Positions 9,875-20,098 are shown, numbered from the stretch's first letter. The stretch: 64,000 nt of DNA from Bacterioplanoides sp. SCSIO 12839 (GCF_024397975.1 NZ_CP073745.1:613501-677500); one strand, 5' to 3'. Numbers and translations: made by a program. The notes: generated by a model not told the origin, from the letters alone.

Positions 9875-10483
9875 TTAGCCTTTGACGCCCAGCATGTGAT
9901 CAAAGCCACGCTCAACCATTTTTTCCATGCCGCGTGGTTTGCCGTTTGGATCAAATACCATCGACACCAGCATTTGAGCATTACCTAATGCCCAACGTGC
10001 GCGTTCTTTCGGAGCCAGGCCTGATTCCATTAAACCTTGTTTGACGCCTTTATCGACTTGCTTGGCGATCATGTCCAGTAATCGGTTCTGGAACTCCAGA
10101 TAAGATGGCCAGGTCTCTTCACGTACTGAAGCACTCCACTCCAGCCAGACTTTAATATAAGAAGGGTTTTCCTCACAGGCATTAAGGAATGCCTTGATAT
10201 GAGTGCGAATAGCCTGAACCGGGTCGGTTTCTTCGGCGTAAACTGACTCAGCTAATGAAACTAAATAGTTTTCGACATCTTCCAATACTGCTTCAACTAA
10301 TGCTTCGCGAGTTTTGAAATAATTAAAAACGGTTGCGACGGATACTCCGCCCATTTCGGCAATTTCCGTATGCCCACCGCGGCCAATACCACGACGTGCG
10401 AACACTTCGACGGCATAGGTTAATAGCAAGCGTCTACGTTCTTCTGGCTGCAGACGACGACGACCATCAACGGCTACTGGCAT
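9875..10483 (-). CDS. TetR-family regulator of the LuxR/HapR class
   Basis: A 202-residue protein with an N-terminal TetR helix-turn-helix (about residues 20-65). The segment FARRGIGRGGH, followed by IAE and SVATVFNYFKTRE, closely resembles the DNA-binding part of the Vibrio quorum-sensing master regulators LuxR, HapR, SmcR and OpaR. The motif KVWLEWSASVREETWP in the ligand domain also parallels that group. It probably binds A+T-rich palindromes and controls many genes, but its regulon here is unknown. It stands alone, facing a long A+T-rich region shared with carAB. Whether quorum sensing feeds into it cannot be told from the window. Confidence 0.85.
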   Translation of the reverse strand: MPVAVDGRRRLQPEERRRLLLTYAVEVFARRGIGRGGHTEIAEMGGVSVATVFNYFKTREALVEAVLEDVENYLVSLAESVYAEETDPVQAIRTHIKAFLNACEENPSYIKVWLEWSASVREETWPSYLEFQNRLLDMIAKQVDKGVKQGLMESGLAPKERARWALGNAQMLVSMVFDPNGKPRGMEKMVERGFDHMLGVKG

Positions 10484-10886
10484 GATTAGACCTCTGTTTT
10501 GGTTATATTTTTAATTTCTTAAACGGAATGTTTATTATTTAAATTCTCGTTTTATTGAGAGATTTGACTGTATTTAACGAACACACTGTTTAACCTCTCA
10601 ATACCACTGTAATGAAAAACGTTACAGCCGTGCGAGTGAAGCACTTTCAGGTATCAAATTGTATGTTACATTATGTAAATTGGTGTAACTAGGCCTTTTT
10701 TCATAAAAACCGGGTATGTCCGGAAACGCTTATTTTTTCTGGCTTTTTTGGCACATTTGTATCGTTAACATTAAGTATATTAATTGACTGTGTGGCCAAA
10801 TATCCTCTTATGGAATATCAATATATTATTTATCTATATAAATGATTTAATGGTTTATCCATAGCGACACTGATAACCGCTTAAAT

Positions 10887-10904
10887 ATTGAATATATATT
10901 CAAT
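10887..10904. promoter_or_regulatory. Candidate ArgR operator (ARG box)
   Basis: ATTGAATATATATTCAAT is a perfect palindrome that fits the 18-base ARG-box pattern (TGAAT-W4-ATTCA core). carAB is a known target of arginine repression in enterobacteria. No second box is seen at the usual spacing, and carA starts almost 390 bases away, so the assignment is provisional. Confidence 0.5.
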
Positions 10905-11175
10905 TAGTGAGCAGGGTGCATTGGTTACTCTCTTATGAATAACGTTTGAAAGGATTTTCTGATATATCGGAAAATCTCAGATTGTATTCCTGCTTGTATG
11001 TCGGAATACGGTATTGAGGTGATGTTTTAAGGTAGGGTAGAGAAGAACTTTCTTAAGCTACTGGCCCGGCTTTGCATGTGGACATAAGTATCTGTTTTTA
11101 GTATCCTTTAGTGTTAGTTTAAGCATGTAACGCAACAGCCACTGAAAGAGTAGCCGTGCAGATCAGAATTTAGTC

Positions 11176-11218
11176 AAAAAAGCGGGATGAAACCTTCTGG
11201 GTTCCATCCCGCTTTTTT
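11176..11218 (+). terminator. Orphan terminator or attenuator upstream of carA
   Basis: AAAAAAGCGGGATGAAACC pairs with GGTTCCATCCCGCTTTTTT with one wobble. It is a strong rightward terminator with no gene upstream on that strand, 68 bases before carA. Confidence 0.8.
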
Positions 11219-11286
11219 GCGACTTGAGCCTGCAGTTTTTGCGTTACCCGTGTCGCCAGATTGTTCTTACTTCGGGGATTTGAGCC

Positions 11287-12429
11287 TTGTCTACGCCAGC
11301 CATTCTAGCTCTTGAGGACGGCAGCATCTTCAAAGGTACCGCTATTGGTGCCGAAGGTCTGTCTGTGGGAGAGGTGGTATTTAACACCTCCATGACCGGT
11401 TATCAGGAGATCCTGACTGACCCATCCTATGCCAACCAGATTGTTACACTGACTTACCCACACATCGGCAACTACGGTGTGAATAGCGAAGACGAAGAGT
11501 CTCGCGGTATTTTTGCCAAAGGACTGGTGATTCGCGATCTGCCTCTGATCGCTTCTAACTTCCGCAGTGAAAAAGCGCTGGACGAGTACCTGAAAGAACA
11601 CAACATTCTGGGTATTGCCGATATCGATACTCGTCGTCTGACGCGTATCTTGCGAGAAAAAGGGTCTCTGAACGGCTGTATCATGGCCGGCGCTGACGCC
11701 AAATCAGAAGAAGGCATCGCCAAAGCCATTGAGGCGGCTAAAGGGTTCCCTGGCCTGAAAGGCATGGATCTGGCGAAAGAAGTAACCACTACTGAAGCTT
11801 ACAGCTGGACTCAGCAAGACTGGACGCTGGGTAAAGGCTTCGGCGAGCTGAAAGATGCGAAGTACAAAGTGGTTGCTTATGACTTCGGTGTGAAACGCAA
11901 CATCCTGCGCCTGTTAGCCGAACGTGGTTGTGAACTGACGGTTGTTCCGGCTCAGACTCCTGCATCTGAAGTGTTGGCGATGAATCCAGACGGTATCTTC
12001 CTGTCGAATGGCCCGGGTGACCCTGAGCCATGTACTTACGCCATCGAAGCGATTAAAGAAATTTTAGAAACCGACATTCCTGTGTTTGGTATCTGTTTAG
12101 GTCACCAATTACTGGCTCTGGCATCGGGCGCACAAACCGTGAAAATGCCTCACGGTCATCACGGTGGTAACCACCCGGTACAGGATCTGGATAGCAAGGT
12201 TGTGATGATCACTTCCCAAAACCATGGTTTTGCCGTTGATGAAGCCACTCTGCCTGCCAACTTAAAAGCGACTCACAAGTCCCTGTTCGACGGCACTCTG
12301 CAAGGTATTGCTCGTACTGACAAGCCTGCGTTCAGCTTCCAGGGTCACCCTGAAGCAAGTCCTGGTCCGCGCGATGTTGCGCCTCTGTTCGACCACTTCA
12401 TTGAACTGATTGAAAAAGCCAACGCTTAA
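11287..12429 (+). CDS. carA: Carbamoyl-phosphate synthase small subunit
   Basis: A 380-residue glutamine-hydrolysing subunit that passes ammonia to CarB for arginine and pyrimidine synthesis. The N-terminal CPSase domain begins [13 protein letters not shown]. The C-terminal class I amidotransferase has [11 protein letters not shown], the nucleophile loop FGICLGHQL with its cysteine, and the His/Glu pair in GHPEASPGP. The start is TTG at 11287, preceded by GGGG at 11274; no ATG fits the family N-terminus. TTG starts are known for carA in related bacteria. carB follows after 13 bases. Confidence 0.97.
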   Translation: MSTPAILALEDGSIFKGTAIGAEGLSVGEVVFNTSMTGYQEILTDPSYANQIVTLTYPHIGNYGVNSEDEESRGIFAKGLVIRDLPLIASNFRSEKALDEYLKEHNILGIADIDTRRLTRILREKGSLNGCIMAGADAKSEEGIAKAIEAAKGFPGLKGMDLAKEVTTTEAYSWTQQDWTLGKGFGELKDAKYKVVAYDFGVKRNILRLLAERGCELTVVPAQTPASEVLAMNPDGIFLSNGPGDPEPCTYAIEAIKEILETDIPVFGICLGHQLLALASGAQTVKMPHGHHGGNHPVQDLDSKVVMITSQNHGFAVDEATLPANLKATHKSLFDGTLQGIARTDKPAFSFQGHPEASPGPRDVAPLFDHFIELIEKANA

Positions 12430-12442
12430 GAGAGCCTGAGAC

Positions 12443-15400
12443 ATGCCAAAACGTACCGACCTTAAAAGTATCTTAATTATTGGTGCTGGTCCGATCGTGA
12501 TCGGTCAGGCCTGTGAATTTGACTACTCTGGCGCACAGGCTTGTAAAGCCCTGCGTGAAGAGGGTTACCGTGTCATTCTGGTGAACTCTAACCCAGCCAC
12601 CATTATGACCGACCCGTCCATGGCAGATGCCACTTACATCGAGCCAATCACGGTAGAAGCGGTTACCAAAATCATCGAAAAAGAACGTCCGGATGCGCTG
12701 CTGCCGACCATGGGTGGTCAGACTGCACTGAACTGTGCATTGGGTCTTGAATCGGCTGGCGTACTGGAAAAGTACGACGTTGAAATGATTGGTGCAAAAG
12801 CCGACGTCATCGATAAAGCCGAAGACCGTAACCGTTTCGACCAGGCAATGAAAAAAATCGGCCTGGAATGTCCGAAAGCGGGTATCGCTCACAGCATGGA
12901 AGAAGCGCGCGAAGTTCAGAAGGACTTAGGCTTCCCATGTATTATTCGTCCTTCTTTCACCATGGGTGGTACCGGTGGTGGCATTGCGTATAACAAAGAA
13001 GAGTTCGAAGAAATCTGTACTCGTGGCCTGGACCTGTCGCCAACCAGCGAGCTGCTGATCGACGAATCCCTGATCGGCTGGAAAGAATACGAGATGGAAG
13101 TGGTTCGTGATAAGAACGACAACTGCATCATCATCTGTTCGATCGAAAACTTTGACGCCATGGGTGTTCACACGGGTGACTCCATCACAGTGGCGCCAGC
13201 TCAGACTCTGACCGATAAAGAATACCAAATCATGCGTGATGCCTCTTTGGCTGTACTGCGTGAAATCGGCGTAGAAACCGGTGGTTCTAACGTTCAGTTT
13301 GGCCTGGATCCAAAAACCGGCCGTATGGTTGTGATCGAGATGAACCCTCGTGTATCTCGTTCTTCGGCACTGGCTTCTAAAGCCACCGGTTTCCCGATTG
13401 CGAAAGTAGCCGCCAAGCTGGCGATTGGTTACACCCTGGACGAATTGCAAAACGACATCACCGGTGGTGCGACTCCGGCTTCTTTCGAGCCATCCATCGA
13501 TTATGTTGTTACTAAGATTCCTCGTTTCACCTTCGAAAAATTCCCACAAGCGGATGGTCGTCTGACCACACAAATGAAGTCTGTGGGTGAGGTGATGGCC
13601 ATTGGTCGTACGCAACAGGAATCCATGCAGAAAGCGCTGCGTGGCTTAGAAGTTGGCGCGACGGGTTTCGATCCGAAAGTGGATCTGCAAGCCGAAGGTT
13701 CGCGTGAGAAGATCATTGCCGAACTGAACACCCCAGGAGCGGATCGCATCTGGTACGTGGGTGATGCGTTCCGTATTGGCCTGAGTGTGGACGAGATTTA
13801 CCAATACTCCGGTATTGATCCATGGTTCCTGGTACAGATCGAAGACATCATTAAAGACGAAGCCAATGTCGCTGAAAGCAGCCTGAGTGCACTGGATGCT
13901 GACGCGATTTTCCGTCTGAAGCGTAAAGGTTTCTCCGATGCGCGTCTGGCTGAATTGCTGGGTGTGTCTGAAAAAGCGTTCCGTAAGCACCGTCAGAAGC
14001 TGAATATTCGTCCAGTCTACAAGCGTGTTGATACCTGTGCCGCCGAATTTGCCACCGACACTGCGTACATGTACTCCACGTACGAAGAAGAGTGTGAAGC
14101 GAACCCAACCGATCGTGAAAAAATCATCGTTCTGGGTGGTGGTCCTAACCGTATTGGCCAGGGTATTGAGTTCGATTACTGCTGTGTACACGCAGCACTG
14201 GCGGCGAAAGAAGAAGGTTACGAAGCCATTATGGTGAACTGTAACCCTGAAACCGTTTCGACCGACTACGATACCTCCGACCGTCTGTTCTTTGAGCCTC
14301 TGACACTGGAAGATGTATTAGAGATTTGTGACAAAGAGCAGCCAAAAGGTGTGATCGTTCAGTACGGTGGTCAAACGCCACTGAAGCTGGCGAATGAATT
14401 AGAAGCCGCTGGTGTCCCCATTATTGGTACCTCGCCAGAAGCCATCGACCGTGCGGAAGACCGTGAGCGCTTCCAACAAATGATCCAGCGTCTGGGTCTG
14501 AAGCAGCCGGTTAACGCGACCGTAACCTCGGCTGAAGAAGCCGTCATCAAGGCCAACGAAATTGGTTACCCGCTGGTGGTACGTCCTTCCTATGTATTGG
14601 GTGGTCGTGCGATGGAAATCGTTAACAACGAAGAATCCCTGCGTCGCTACATGCGTGAAGCGGTACAGGTTTCTAACGATTCTCCGGTACTGCTGGACTA
14701 CTTCCTGAACCGTGCGGTTGAAGTGGACATCGACGCAGTCTGTGACGGCGAACAAGTGGTGATCGGCGCGATCATGCAGCACATCGAACAAGCCGGTATT
14801 CATTCCGGTGACTCGGCCTGTTCTCTGCCTCCGTACAGCTTGCCTGAAGATGTTCAGAACGAGATGCGTGAGCAGGTTAAGAAAATGGCGCTGGAACTGG
14901 GCGTTGTTGGCTTAATGAATACTCAGCTGGCATGGCAGGATGGTGAAATTTACGTGATCGAGGTGAACCCTCGCGCATCCCGTACGGTTCCATTCGTATC
15001 TAAGTGTATCGGTACCTCTCTGGCGGCGATTGCGGCTAAGGTAATGTCCGGTAAAACACTGGCTGAATTGGGCTTCACCGCCGAAATTATTCCACCGTAT
15101 TATTCGGTGAAAGAAGCGGTCTTCCCGTTCAACAAGTTCCAGGGTGTTGATCCGATCTTAGGCCCTGAAATGAAGTCTACCGGTGAAGTGATGGGCGCAG
15201 GTAAAACCTTCGGCGAAGCTTTCTTTAAAGCTCAGCTGGGTGCCAGTGCGCAGATTCCGGATTCTGGCACTGCTTTTGTTTCGGTGCGTGATGCCGATAA
15301 AGAAGGTGTGGTTGAAGTGGCCAAAGGTCTGGTTGAATGTGGCTTTAAGCTGGTTTCAACTTCGGGAACCTGTCAGTTACTGCAAGACTCCGGTATCGAA

Positions 15401-15661
15401 GTTGAGCGTGTGAACAAAGTGACTGAAGGTCGTCCACATATCGTTGATATGATTAAGAACGATGAAATCGCGTTGATCGTGAACACTACTGAAGGTGCTC
15501 AGGCCATTGCGGATTCTGCTGATATTCGTCGCAGTGCGCTGCAGCATAAGGTTTATTACACCACCACATTGGCGGGTGCAGAAGCCGTTGTTGAAGGTCT
15601 GCGCTCTGAAGGTCTGAAAGACGTTCATCGTTTACAAGAGTTACACGCGACTATTAAATAG
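12443..15661 (+). CDS. carB: Carbamoyl-phosphate synthase large subunit
   Basis: A 1072-residue protein, the usual length, made of two homologous ATP-grasp halves. The first half forms carboxyphosphate and carbamate and the second phosphorylates carbamate. Both halves show the repeated opening [10 protein letters not shown] / [10 protein letters not shown] (about residues 12 and 556) and ATP-grasp ends with [13 protein letters not shown] and [13 protein letters not shown]. The C-terminal 140 residues are the MGS-like allosteric domain that binds UMP and ornithine in relatives. It forms an operon with carA, and greA follows after 21 bases, probably on the same transcript. Confidence 0.98.
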   Translation: MPKRTDLKSILIIGAGPIVIGQACEFDYSGAQACKALREEGYRVILVNSNPATIMTDPSMADATYIEPITVEAVTKIIEKERPDALLPTMGGQTALNCALGLESAGVLEKYDVEMIGAKADVIDKAEDRNRFDQAMKKIGLECPKAGIAHSMEEAREVQKDLGFPCIIRPSFTMGGTGGGIAYNKEEFEEICTRGLDLSPTSELLIDESLIGWKEYEMEVVRDKNDNCIIICSIENFDAMGVHTGDSITVAPAQTLTDKEYQIMRDASLAVLREIGVETGGSNVQFGLDPKTGRMVVIEMNPRVSRSSALASKATGFPIAKVAAKLAIGYTLDELQNDITGGATPASFEPSIDYVVTKIPRFTFEKFPQADGRLTTQMKSVGEVMAIGRTQQESMQKALRGLEVGATGFDPKVDLQAEGSREKIIAELNTPGADRIWYVGDAFRIGLSVDEIYQYSGIDPWFLVQIEDIIKDEANVAESSLSALDADAIFRLKRKGFSDARLAELLGVSEKAFRKHRQKLNIRPVYKRVDTCAAEFATDTAYMYSTYEEECEANPTDREKIIVLGGGPNRIGQGIEFDYCCVHAALAAKEEGYEAIMVNCNPETVSTDYDTSDRLFFEPLTLEDVLEICDKEQPKGVIVQYGGQTPLKLANELEAAGVPIIGTSPEAIDRAEDRERFQQMIQRLGLKQPVNATVTSAEEAVIKANEIGYPLVVRPSYVLGGRAMEIVNNEESLRRYMREAVQVSNDSPVLLDYFLNRAVEVDIDAVCDGEQVVIGAIMQHIEQAGIHSGDSACSLPPYSLPEDVQNEMREQVKKMALELGVVGLMNTQLAWQDGEIYVIEVNPRASRTVPFVSKCIGTSLAAIAAKVMSGKTLAELGFTAEIIPPYYSVKEAVFPFNKFQGVDPILGPEMKSTGEVMGAGKTFGEAFFKAQLGASAQIPDSGTAFVSVRDADKEGVVEVAKGLVECGFKLVSTSGTCQLLQDSGIEVERVNKVTEGRPHIVDMIKNDEIALIVNTTEGAQAIADSADIRRSALQHKVYYTTTLAGAEAVVEGLRSEGLKDVHRLQELHATIK

Positions 15662-15682
15662 TCGCGTTGCAAGGAGAAAACA

Positions 15683-16159
15683 ATGCAAAAGTACCCGATG
15701 ACCGTTGAAGGTGAAGCGGCTTTGCAAGCAGAGTTAACCGAATTAAAAACGGTTGCTCGCCCTAAGGTGATTGCGGATATCGCAGAGGCGCGTGAGCATG
15801 GTGACCTGAAAGAAAACGCTGAATATCACGCTGCGCGTGAACAGCAGGGTTTTATTGAAGGCCGTATTCAGGATATTGAAGGTAAGCTGTCAAATTCACA
15901 GGTTATCGACATTAAAAATATCCCGCACTCGGGCAAAGTATTGTTTGGTACCACTGTGAGCCTGATCAACCTGGATACCGATGAAGAAGTGACCTACCAG
16001 ATTGTGGGTGATGATGAAGCGGATATTAAGCAGAACAAAATCTCTGTGTCTTCACCGATTGCGCGTGCGTTAATTGGTAAAGAAGAAGGTGATGTGGCTG
16101 TGGTTCAGGTTCCTGCCGGCGCCGTTGAATACGAGATCGATCAGGTAAAACATCTGTAA
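15683..16159 (+). CDS. greA: Transcription elongation factor GreA
   Basis: A 158-residue factor that enters the RNA polymerase secondary channel and stimulates cleavage of backtracked RNA. The N-terminal coiled-coil hairpin contains the acidic tip [14 protein letters not shown] (about residues 37-50), which carries the catalytic acids. The C-terminal FKBP-like domain follows. AAGGAGA lies ahead of the ATG. It follows carB closely and ends in a strong terminator, an arrangement shared with pseudomonads. Confidence 0.97.
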   Translation: MQKYPMTVEGEAALQAELTELKTVARPKVIADIAEAREHGDLKENAEYHAAREQQGFIEGRIQDIEGKLSNSQVIDIKNIPHSGKVLFGTTVSLINLDTDEEVTYQIVGDDEADIKQNKISVSSPIARALIGKEEGDVAVVQVPAGAVEYEIDQVKHL

Positions 16160-16180
16160 TTGATACCTGTCCCGCGACAT

Positions 16181-16220
16181 AAAAATCCCGTTATGCCTTT
16201 AGGTATAACGGGATTTTTTT
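16181..16220 (+). terminator. Terminator after greA
   Basis: AAAAATCCCGTTATGCC pairs with GGTATAACGGGATTTTT with a TTTA loop and a T-run; ends the carAB-greA unit. Confidence 0.92.
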
Positions 16221-16274
16221 CGGCTGGCGAAAGCCGTTGTTATTTCAATCTTAAATTTAATGCATAGGAAAATG

Positions 16275-17489
16275 ATGTCAGCGACTCAACAACCTACAGC
16301 AAAACAACCTACAGCAAAGTTATTGGCTGTTTTGCTTGCGATGCTGACGGCTGTTGCGCCTTTAGCCATTGATATGTACTTGCCGGCGATGAAAGTCATG
16401 GCGGGGGATTTGCGTGTCGATATTCATCAGGTTGAGCTGAGCATCAGTGCATTTTTAATCGGTTATGCGATCGGACAATTGGTTGGCGGGCCAATGTCGG
16501 ATCGCTTTGGGCGAAAGCCGGTCATTTTTGCCGGATTAATCATTTTTGCACTTACGAGCTTGCTACTCAGCTTCGCAGACAGCCTGCAATGGTTGTTGGT
16601 TATGCGTGTCGTACAAGCGATTGGTGGCGGTATAGCGATTGTAAATTCTTCAGCCATGATCCGGGATTTATTCTCTGGTGATGAAGCCGCCAAAGTAATG
16701 TCTATGGTCGCCATGGTAATGATGAGTGCTCCTTTGCTGGCACCTTTGTTGGGTTCCCAGGTGGTTTATTATTTCGGATGGCAAAGCATTTTCACTGCTT
16801 TGGCTGTCTATGCTGTGCTGGTGATGATTCTGGTTATCCGTAAGCTACCGGAAACCCATAGTGTAAAGTCGACGGAGCGTACATCGACGGGAATACGTGG
16901 CGTGTTGTTGGGTTATTGGGAAGTATTAAGTCACCGCCAGGCATTTGGATTTGTCGGTGCAGTGGCTTTTGCTTTTAGCGGTATGTTTGCCTTTATTACT
17001 GCTGCTCCGTTTGTCTATATGGAACTTTATGGTGCAACGGAAAGGCAATTTCCATTTTTATTTGGTGCCAATATTATCGTGATGATGTTGATGAATCGCA
17101 TTAACATCCTGGCGTTAGAGCGCTTTCATGCTGTGAGTATTCTGCAGGTTGGTTTGTTAATCCAGTTTATGGCTGGTTGTGGTCTACTGGTTGCGGCTTT
17201 AATGACAGCAGAGCTGTATTGGGTCGTTTTTCTGAATATGGTGTTTGTTGGCGCTTTAGGCTTGATTGCAGCGAACGGAACCTCCGCGGCTCTGAATTTT
17301 TTTCCGCACCGTTCCGGCACGGCGACGGCTGTCATTGGTGTCACTGAGTTCGCCATGGGTGCTGCTGTGGGAGTTGTTTGGTCAATATTGCATGATGGAA
17401 CACTTGGGCCGGTCGCTGTTGTGATGCTTGGCTGTTCTGCTGTTGCATTATTATGTGTATGTAAGCCAGAACGTACCGGAGCGCCTTGA
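16275..17489 (+). CDS. Bcr/CflA-type multidrug efflux MFS transporter
   Basis: About 404 residues with twelve predicted membrane helices. The family motif GGPMSDRFGRKP lies between helices 2 and 3, and the N-terminal TAVAPLAIDMYLPAM segment is typical of the Bcr/CflA drug-resistance subfamily. These proteins are proton antiporters for drugs such as bicyclomycin or chloramphenicol in some hosts; the substrate here is unknown. The ATG at 16275 is chosen because AGGA lies five bases upstream; ATGs at 16260 and 16272 are alternatives. A short duplicated QQPTAK/KQPTAK at the N-terminus comes from a direct repeat. It has no operon partner and is convergent with the thioesterase gene. Confidence 0.85.
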   Translation: MSATQQPTAKQPTAKLLAVLLAMLTAVAPLAIDMYLPAMKVMAGDLRVDIHQVELSISAFLIGYAIGQLVGGPMSDRFGRKPVIFAGLIIFALTSLLLSFADSLQWLLVMRVVQAIGGGIAIVNSSAMIRDLFSGDEAAKVMSMVAMVMMSAPLLAPLLGSQVVYYFGWQSIFTALAVYAVLVMILVIRKLPETHSVKSTERTSTGIRGVLLGYWEVLSHRQAFGFVGAVAFAFSGMFAFITAAPFVYMELYGATERQFPFLFGANIIVMMLMNRINILALERFHAVSILQVGLLIQFMAGCGLLVAALMTAELYWVVFLNMVFVGALGLIAANGTSAALNFFPHRSGTATAVIGVTEFAMGAAVGVVWSILHDGTLGPVAVVMLGCSAVALLCVCKPERTGAP

Positions 17490-17528
17490 AGGTTGCTCCG
17501 GGTGTATCTGTGTAGGCCTGTGTTTTTG

Positions 17529-18050
17529 CTAAGGGCAGGCAATAGCCGGTAGGTCCTGCAGATCTTCGTCGCTGTCTTCTTGTTCAATTTGTTTCATCAT
17601 TTCCTGCAGCTTGAAGCGTGCCTGGCGGCGTTTTAATGCCTTATTCCAGCGGCGCTGTTGAACTTCATCGGTTAGCTCCAGCTGCGGTACAGGTGTCGGT
17701 CTGTTGTTTTCTCCCATCGCCACCATGGTGAAATAACAGGTATGTGTATGACGCACTGTTTTTTCTTGTATGTTTTCGGAAATCACTTTAATACCAATTT
17801 CCATTGACGTGCGGCCGGTGTAATTAATGGTTGCCAGGCAAGTAACCAGTTCACCAATATAAATTGGCTCTTTAAAGAAAACGTTATCAACCGACAGGGT
17901 GACGGCGTAGTGGCCGGCGTAACGCATAGCACAGGTGTAAGCCACTTTATCGAGCAGTTTGAGCAGTTCACCGCCATGCATTTTTCCGGAAAAATTTGCC
18001 AGATCCGGAGTAACCAGTTCGGTCATTTCAGTTTGAATGATTTGTGCCAT
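17529..18050 (-). CDS. Acyl-CoA thioesterase (hotdog family)
   Basis: A 173-residue single hotdog-fold protein resembling YciA and cytosolic acyl-CoA hydrolases. The helix segment FSGKMHGGELLKLLDKVAY (about residues 20-38) and the strand VDNVFFKEPIYIGE are characteristic. The C-terminal 40 residues are charged and rich in glutamine, with KRRQARFKLQEMMKQ forming a likely helix. The expected reaction is hydrolysis of acyl-CoA to free acid and CoA; the chain-length range is unknown. The ATG begins MAQIIQTEMTELV as in relatives. Confidence 0.85.
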   Translation of the reverse strand: MAQIIQTEMTELVTPDLANFSGKMHGGELLKLLDKVAYTCAMRYAGHYAVTLSVDNVFFKEPIYIGELVTCLATINYTGRTSMEIGIKVISENIQEKTVRHTHTCYFTMVAMGENNRPTPVPQLELTDEVQQRRWNKALKRRQARFKLQEMMKQIEQEDSDEDLQDLPAIACP

Positions 18051-18157
18051 ATTCGCCTCTGCTTATTGAGCGCGGCGATTTTAATCCGACTGATGCAATA
18101 AGACTATGGTTTTAGCTAAAAGCTCAGTCGAAGTGGCCATTGTATGGTCTGTTGCAC

Positions 18158-19090
18158 TTATGAGGTGAGTTCAGGGGGCTTTGATGCCGTTTGTTTCCTG
18201 AAGTGTGCCGGTGTGTGGCCAAAAAATTGTTTAAATGCTTTTTTAAAGGCGCTGTCTGATGAATACCCAACCAGTTCTGCCAGGTTGTTAACCGGAGTAC
18301 TGGTTTCTTCAATGTATTGTTTCGCTCGTTGCATACGGCAAGACAACAGATAACGCATAGCGGTAGTTCCGACCAGGTCATGAAAGTGCTGGGCAAACCG
18401 GGAGCGTGACATGCCAGAATGTTTTGCCAACTCATGTAGCGTCCAGTGAGTTTCTGGTTGTGTGTGCATTAATCCCAGCGCAACGGATATGTGCCGATCG
18501 TTCAATGCCGCGATAAAGTTATTTTTTTGCGGGTTGAGCTGAATAAAGGTGCGCATTACCTGAATAAATAATAACTCGGTGATTTTGTCTTTTAACAGTT
18601 CGCTGCCGGGTTTTTGTGACGCGCTTTCAGTGGCAATCATTTCCAGTGCGCTGTGTAAAAAACGAAACTGCAGTCGTTGCTGCTGAGTGATGTGAATAAC
18701 TTCGGGCAGCGAATCAATAAACTGGTTTTGAATATTGCGATCGTATTCAAAGTAACCACACACAATATTAAAATGCTCATGCTCGCCAGAGAACGGGTTG
18801 TTGCCGCTGATAATTTGTTCTACCGCTGTGGCTCCAGGGATGAGCGTACTGCTGCGTTGGTCAAAGATCTGATGCTTGCTGCCGTGTGGAAGAATCACAA
18901 TATCCCCGGTAACCAAAGGAACAGGATCCTCGTCATTCAGCTGCAGCCAGCATTGCCCTCGCTCTATGATATGAAATGAAGCGCGCTGGTCTCGATCAAT
19001 ATCCAGCCCCCAGGGTGAGCAGAAGCAGGAGTTAAAGTAAACGCTGCCACGCAAGTGAATGTGACGCAATATTGAACTCAGGATATCCAT
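18158..19090 (-). CDS. AraC-family regulator with N-terminal cupin
   Basis: A 310-residue regulator. The N-terminal half looks like the Cupin_6 effector domain, with SFHIIERGQCWLQL and the metal-fold loop GDIVILPHGSKHQIF. The C-terminal 100 residues hold two helix-turn-helix motifs, with HELAKHSGMSRSRFAQHFHD and ELVGYSSDSAFKKAFKQFFG typical of AraC proteins. It is divergent from the secreted cysteine hydrolase gene at 19208 with a 117-base shared control region, so that gene is the most likely target (inference). The inducer is unknown. Confidence 0.88.
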   Translation of the reverse strand: MDILSSILRHIHLRGSVYFNSCFCSPWGLDIDRDQRASFHIIERGQCWLQLNDEDPVPLVTGDIVILPHGSKHQIFDQRSSTLIPGATAVEQIISGNNPFSGEHEHFNIVCGYFEYDRNIQNQFIDSLPEVIHITQQQRLQFRFLHSALEMIATESASQKPGSELLKDKITELLFIQVMRTFIQLNPQKNNFIAALNDRHISVALGLMHTQPETHWTLHELAKHSGMSRSRFAQHFHDLVGTTAMRYLLSCRMQRAKQYIEETSTPVNNLAELVGYSSDSAFKKAFKQFFGHTPAHFRKQTASKPPELTS

Positions 19091-19207
19091 TTTATTCCTA
19101 TAAAAGACTCTGAAGCATTTATTTGAGACTTTTAAGCACTGAAAGTTTCATGCTGGTGACGATAATTAACCTCGTAGTACAGAACTATTCATAGCGAGGT
19201 TTAACCC

Positions 19208-19951
19208 ATGAAGTTTTCTATCAAAAAATTATGCTTGTCTCTGGGGATGGTTGCTGCCGTTGCCGGTAATGCCGTAGCGGATGGTCTGCCAGATCCGGGT
19301 GTTGAGTTCAGCAAGGGCAATACGGCGGTGGTGATTACTGACCCACAAAATGACTTTCTGAGTCCGGATGGTGTGACTTGGGGTGTGGTTGGTAAAAGCG
19401 TGACCGAGAATAACACGGTTGAAAACATCGAAAGCCTGATGAAAGCGGCAAAAGCCGAGGGGGTGCCAGTCTTTGTTTCACCTCACTATTACTATCCACA
19501 TGATCACGAATGGGAGCATGAAGGTTCTCTGGAAGTGTTAATGCACAGCATCAAGATGTTTGATCGTAAAGATCCACTGTCGTTAGCGGGTTTTACCAAA
19601 TCGGGTGCTGACTGGCTGGAGCGTTATAAACCACTGATTAACGACGGCAAAACCATCGTAACCAACCCTCATAAGGTTTATGGCCCAGAAACTAACGATC
19701 TGGTGCTACAGCTGCGTAAGCGCAATATTGATAAGGTGATTCTGGCGGGTATGTCTTCTAACCTGTGTACTGAATCTCACCTGCGTGAGCTGATGGAGCA
19801 GGGTTTTGAAGTGCAGGTTGTTTCCGATGCAACGGCCGGTGCTATTTTACCAGGACTGAACGCGTATGAAGCGTCTCTGGTGAACTTCCGCATGATTGCT
19901 AATGCGGTACGTGATACCAAGACCACTGTTAAACAGATCAAGGATCTGTAA
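19208..19951 (+). CDS. Exported isochorismatase-like cysteine hydrolase
   Basis: A 247-residue protein with a Sec signal peptide (about residues 1-24, ending VAGNAVADG). The rest is an isochorismatase-like hydrolase fold. The catalytic triad is visible: Asp in VVITDPQNDF, a lysine in TNPHKVYG, and the nucleophile cysteine in AGMSSNLCTESH. The family hydrolyses amides, carbamoyl groups or vinyl ethers; the substrate cannot be named. Export is uncommon in this superfamily, most of whose members are cytosolic. The divergent AraC gene is its probable regulator. Confidence 0.85.
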   Translation: MKFSIKKLCLSLGMVAAVAGNAVADGLPDPGVEFSKGNTAVVITDPQNDFLSPDGVTWGVVGKSVTENNTVENIESLMKAAKAEGVPVFVSPHYYYPHDHEWEHEGSLEVLMHSIKMFDRKDPLSLAGFTKSGADWLERYKPLINDGKTIVTNPHKVYGPETNDLVLQLRKRNIDKVILAGMSSNLCTESHLRELMEQGFEVQVVSDATAGAILPGLNAYEASLVNFRMIANAVRDTKTTVKQIKDL

Positions 19952-20047
19952 TACCTGATGCAGTTTGAGTTGCTGCATAACAGGTGGTTTCTTACCTTCC
20001 CTGATGTCAGGGCGGTATTCAACTGATACCTGCTTTGATATGAGTTT

Positions 20048-20076
20048 GGCGCATTTCATCGAAATGCGCCTTTTTT
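20048..20076 (+). terminator. Terminator after the cysteine hydrolase gene
   Basis: GGCGCATTTC and GAAATGCGCC pair across ATC and are followed by six T on the plus strand. Confidence 0.9.
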
Positions 20077-20098
20077 ATTGCGGCTTTTTTATTGTCGC

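Larger units (their letters stand above)
10484..11286. other. Long A+T-rich non-coding region between the regulator gene and carA
   Basis: About 800 bases without a convincing gene. It contains a perfect 18-base ARG-box-like palindrome (10887-10904) and two neighbouring hairpins, GATTTTC/GAAAATC (10953-10976) and GTATTCC/GGAATAC (10984-11009). It also has a GTTACA..TGTAAC inverted repeat near 10665-10690 and a strong terminator (11176-11218) before carA. It probably holds the divergent control regions and a long carAB leader or a small RNA. Confidence 0.6.

Noticed and set aside
10560-10860. Binding sites for the LuxR/HapR-like protein in its own upstream region
   Set aside because: Several A+T-rich stretches resemble half-sites, but none matches the Vibrio consensus well enough to call.
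12926-14191. Minus-strand frames of 229 and 181 codons inside carB
   Set aside because: Shadow frames of a conserved gene; no start signal and unnatural composition.
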